Positions 60,115 through 64,000 of a stretch of DNA of 64,000 nucleotides are shown one piece after another. Position numbers and translations under genes: made by a program. The notes below the pieces were generated by a model. The model made no database searches. It saw only the letters and a list, made by a program, of their open reading frames with translations, and was not told the origin of the DNA. How positions within the stretch are numbered: position 1 is the first letter of the stretch; every line of letters begins with the position of its first letter. The DNA comes from Glandiceps talaboti (taxonomy: Eukaryota > Hemichordata > Enteropneusta > Spengelidae), in contig NC_135560.1 of the NCBI RefSeq assembly GCF_964340395.1, forward strand, positions 3,747,998 to 3,811,997, in the 5' to 3' direction.

Positions 60115-63100
60115 GCTACAAACCACTTAGTCAATCCGTCAACAGAAACAAGTCAGCATATTCACTAGTCCATATACGAAACAATAGCCATCCAACTATT
60201 CCATAATTGTATGCTAAAAAACTTACTTTGTTTATATAAGCAGTACTATTGGTAATATTGGTAACCCTCAACGTTTGAAACTCTAGATCAAAAAACCTCA
60301 TTTAAGACACTGACAAAACATTGAAAGGAAAGAAGTTTTTAGGCGACTGGCGAACTTACCAGCTATATGCTATTTACTCCTTCCATGTGGTGTATGGGCC
60401 TATTATTTGAACGGCCATAAAAAAAACAATGTATTCAGTCGATTTCAAGTTATCTATACATGGTTGATGTAATAGTAACTGTTGGTATTTTGCCATGAAG
60501 TCGATAACTTTTACGAGAGACTCGAAAACCTATTTTCGTACAGGATTTATGTATATCTTGCAGCGATGGTTAATTGTAACTAAAACGAGCCGGCGTCGAC
60601 TTAAACCGTGGACTGGTTTATGAGAAACTTATGTATCGCCTGACAAAAACCGGAGTTCCATTGATATAGAAAATCAGATAACCAAATGACCTCCGCCAAA
60701 ATACCAATTTATATTCATCTTTTGGAAGCAAAGTCAATCCTAAACGCTTAGCAAGGTTTGACGAAAACATTTATCAAAATGTGCGAGCTTACAGAGATAT
60801 GCGCCGGTAGTTATCGGAATTAAAATCAAACGAAATGCGAAGACGTCGCTTCGACTCCATGTGATCCTGCTATAAACCGAGCAGCAATAAATTTGATAAA
60901 ATTGGGGTCATTTCCAAATCCGTAAGATTATATGTAATCTGTCTTCAACTCTCCCTAGAGGGTGTTGTATTCGTCTTACGAGGAGTTGAAAATGAATTCA
61001 ATGAAAATAAAACGCCAAGAAATCTATTCATTACAGCTAAATAAGTCTTCAAAATTGTTTGAAGGGAAAATATGATGGATATGTTGCGAAAAGATCTCCT
61101 TGCCATAGGAAAGGACATTGAGGAGCAAACATATTATAAATAGCAAATAGCTGGAGGGCAGATATACGGCAATCACCTTATAGCCCAATCTGTTAAGGCA
61201 CACAATGTAAGAGTATCATAGCTCGATGTTCTCCAAAGATTTGATACTAATACACGTATAATGAAGTGCTAAGTTGCAACCTAAGTATGACATTTGGGAG
61301 AATTAGTGATGTATTGAGTGAAAAAAACAACTGATCCGATATTCTAATTTTTATGTCAAACCGTACAGCTTTGTCTGTATTTTCACAATTATTTCTTTCA
61401 TCGTAATTCTGAAATATGCAAATTTTTGAAAGATGCCTAGATGATGCAACCAAGCTACTGAAAATGATATATATCGTATTTGTATAAATGTAGCAGGGTA
61501 CAGTCAGTTCAGGTAAATTTTAAAAGGAGCTCGAATCTTCAGACAATTTTGTATGCTGATTTGAGTAGCTATTTGCAACAAGCATTTTGTACCATATCAA
61601 TTGTATATTCCCTGTAATATCTTATGGCATTCAAAAATACACTTCGATGTCTTTGTTCACTTTTTTGTCGAAAAACTGTATCACGTATGTATAATCTTGT
61701 ACATTTTAAACGGTAGGGTTTAGAAAATTGGAAAGTGTCAGCATGCTAGAACTGTTTGATAGCGAGATGATTTGTGTCCGTAGCACGGATATCGTACAGC
61801 TATATCATTGCTTGTTACAATACTCATAATATTACATCAAACAGTGGTTTTATTTGATAGATGCGAAAAACATCGCTATATTATGCCCACGTAGTTCAGC
61901 AGAACCAATATCTATGATAAAGTAATTATGTACGAAAAGCAATTTAATCTTCAAACGCTATCCATCGAGTAATTTTCATCTATCGGATTTGAACTAATAA
62001 CTCTTTATTGCTATTTTTATATTCAATAGTTTTTGTTAATGCAGTGAAGTTGAAATTGACTGACTGTGATTTATCTCTTGTAAGCGACTGGGTGATATTA
62101 AATGGCAGAGGAGTCTATTGTTTCATACTTATAAGTATGAAAATGACTTGCAAATAGGCATTTTACAGTTACTGTATTGGAAAAGCAATGAAATATTGTG
62201 TTAATATTAGTTAAAGTTAATAATGAGAAATAGTTACAGTGAGAATTTAAAACAAACGGGTTTTGATGATATCTTTGTTCTGGTCATCACAAACTAAAAG
62301 CTCACAACTAAATAGGTGATAACTGAGATTAAGTGGAGAAACTGGCAAATGGACGTAAGACAGAAAGAAGACATATAAAGATGAATTATGGCTACAGTGA
62401 CTCTCCATTCAGAAACTGGTGAGGAGCCGGAGAGGTAACGTAATGGTTATTGACACTTAGCCTAGTGTGGACAAATTTACTTGATGAAAGGTAAAAGATA
62501 TATTTGATGATCAACCGAAAGATAATCCATAGTGTGCGGTCATACACACAGTTCGGCAGAATTATTTTGAACTTTAATTGACTCACTTTATGTCATCACT
62601 CCCAGTAATGACGTGAACGAGACGGAAATTAACGGCAACATCAGTTCCTTCATGCAAATAGAAAACTACATCTATAAAGCTTCTGTGACTACAGCCCTGA
62701 GTAATATGGTGATATTAACTATACTCTCGACGTGATCAACTCATTATGATGTATACATATCAGCTCACCTGCATCGAAGCTGTTTTTTAAAACTACGTTA
62801 TAACTTTTGCGAGCAGTACTGAACAAGGTAACTTCATTCATGAACATAATGGTTGCAGTGATGGTAATAGTATAAGCAGCAGCGTTTTGTAGTGGAGAAT
62901 GAACATGAAAGTTCAAATTGAATGCATGGAGACATAGATATTGAAGGTGATTATACAAATAGATACAGTGGCGGTAATAGTGAACATGCACAAATGTGAA
63001 GAAAAGACGTCGACGCTGAGTAAAAATGCTGTCAGTGATTAGACTTGTGTTGTTAACATTTGAAAAGCGTATCAATGAAAGCTTGTTGATGGTTATTGCG

Positions 63101-63175
63101 TCAGCAATGATTAATCCAGCGGTGTGGAATGATTGGTGGTTGTGATGTATACACAGTGTGGTGGCGATGTCGTAT
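60115..63175. other. No recognised feature
   Basis: Unique AT-rich sequence; only chance ORFs. Confidence 0.6.
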
Positions 63176-63179
63176 TGCA

Positions 63180-63780
63180 GTGGCGGTGATGATGTGGTAT
63201 TGTTGTGATACAGTGTATATGGTGATGGTGGTGGTGATATAGTATATACAGTGTATGGTGATGGTGGTGGTGGTGGTGGTGATGATGGTGATGATGATGT
63301 GGTATTGCTTTGATACAGTGTATATGGTGATGGTGGTGGTGATATAGTATATATGGTGATGGTGGTGGTGATATAGTATATATGGTGATGGTGATGATGT
63401 AGTATGATGGTGATACAGTATATATATATATATGGTGATGGTGGTGATGTAGTATGGTGGTGATACAGTATACATGGTGATCGTGTAGTATGGTGATGAT
63501 AGAGTATATATGGTGATGGTGATGATGTAGTATGGTGGTGATACAGTATATATATATGGTGATGGTGGTGATGTAGTATGGTGGTGATACTGTGTATATA
63601 TATATGGTGATGGTGGTGATGTAGTGTGGTGGTGATACAGTATATATATATGGTGATGGTGGTGATGTAGTATGGTGGTGATACAGTATATATATATATG
63701 GTGATGGTGGTGATGTAGTGTGGTGGTGATACAGTATATATATATGGTGATGGTGGTGATGTAGTATGGTGGTGATACTG
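63180..63780. repeat. Compound (GATGGT)/(TA) minisatellite
   Basis: Repeats of TGGTGATGGTGGTGATGTAG followed by TATGGTGGTGATACAGTATA and short TA runs. The 406-codon open frame on the minus strand (HHHTTSPPSPYIYI repeats) is a translation of this and not a gene. Confidence 0.9.
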
Positions 63781-63784
<4 letters not shown>

Positions 63785-63811
<27 letters not shown>

Positions 63812-63817
63812 GTATAC

Positions 63818-63910
<93 letters not shown>
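63785..63910. repeat. (TA)n microsatellite
   Basis: A TA run with two CATA/GTATA interruptions near 63805 and 63833. Confidence 0.95.
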
Positions 63911-63915
<5 letters not shown>

Positions 63916-64000
63916 AGTGGTAAGATTTATCCGTAGCACAGTGCTCGATTCGTCTGCACGCAGAGCGGAGTATATGTTGATGGTGGAAAAAAATCAAGTA

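Noticed and set aside
62719-63939. 406-codon minus-strand ORF
   Set aside because: Almost entirely a translation of GATGGT and TA repeats; no domain beyond the repeats.

Overview
This is a eukaryotic, almost certainly animal, nuclear window. It is AT-rich and full of long di-, tetra- and pentanucleotide microsatellites and minisatellites. It also carries PHD-endonuclease-RT non-LTR retrotransposons, a tRNA-derived SINE family and short fold-back elements. That mix fits a marine invertebrate (lophotrochozoan or invertebrate deuterostome); I cannot narrow it further. I find no recognisable host protein gene and no ribosomal or canonical tRNA gene. Most open frames are either simple-repeat translations ([30 protein letters not shown]) or too short to separate from chance.

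The one clear gene is on the minus strand at 31321-34788: an intact 1155-residue ORF of a CR1/L2-like (jockey-superfamily) retrotransposon. In order it has a hydrophobic start, a 2A-like motif (DIQTNPGP), a PHD finger, an apurinic endonuclease and a reverse transcriptase. The element can be delimited to about 31207-35146. It sits inside a 55-bp minisatellite, with CAGTTT on both sides as a probable target-site duplication. Older relatives survive as 3' fossils at 6.5, 11.3, 18.0-19.0 and 44.6-45.1 kb.

Layout: 0-2.3 kb, CATA/CA and TATG arrays, a G-tract hairpin and a degraded interspersed repeat. 2.3-11 kb, mostly featureless, with one possible orphan exon, a fold-back element, an L1-like fossil and a dispersed repeat. 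11-17.5 kb, microsatellites and a LINE tail grown to about 270 bp. 18-19 kb, a fossil LINE interrupted by a SINE and carrying a triplicated 117-bp tail. 22.2-22.8 kb, a second SINE copy split by microsatellites. 23-30 kb, mostly unique sequence. 30.7-36.6 kb, the minisatellite plus the retrotransposon. 37.0-40.6 kb, a decayed minisatellite and a 1.1-kb direct duplication. 42.6-49.5 kb, fold-back elements, hairpins, a 332-bp tandem repeat with RFX-type X-boxes, and a LINE fossil. 49.7-53.5 kb, a tandem macro-repeat of about 1.9 kb. 54.2-56.5 kb, two clean minisatellites. 57.6-64 kb, further compound microsatellites and a decayed CCAAT-rich array.

Nothing here works together as a host pathway. 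The biology is that of mobile elements and tandem-repeat growth, with later elements inserted into earlier ones.
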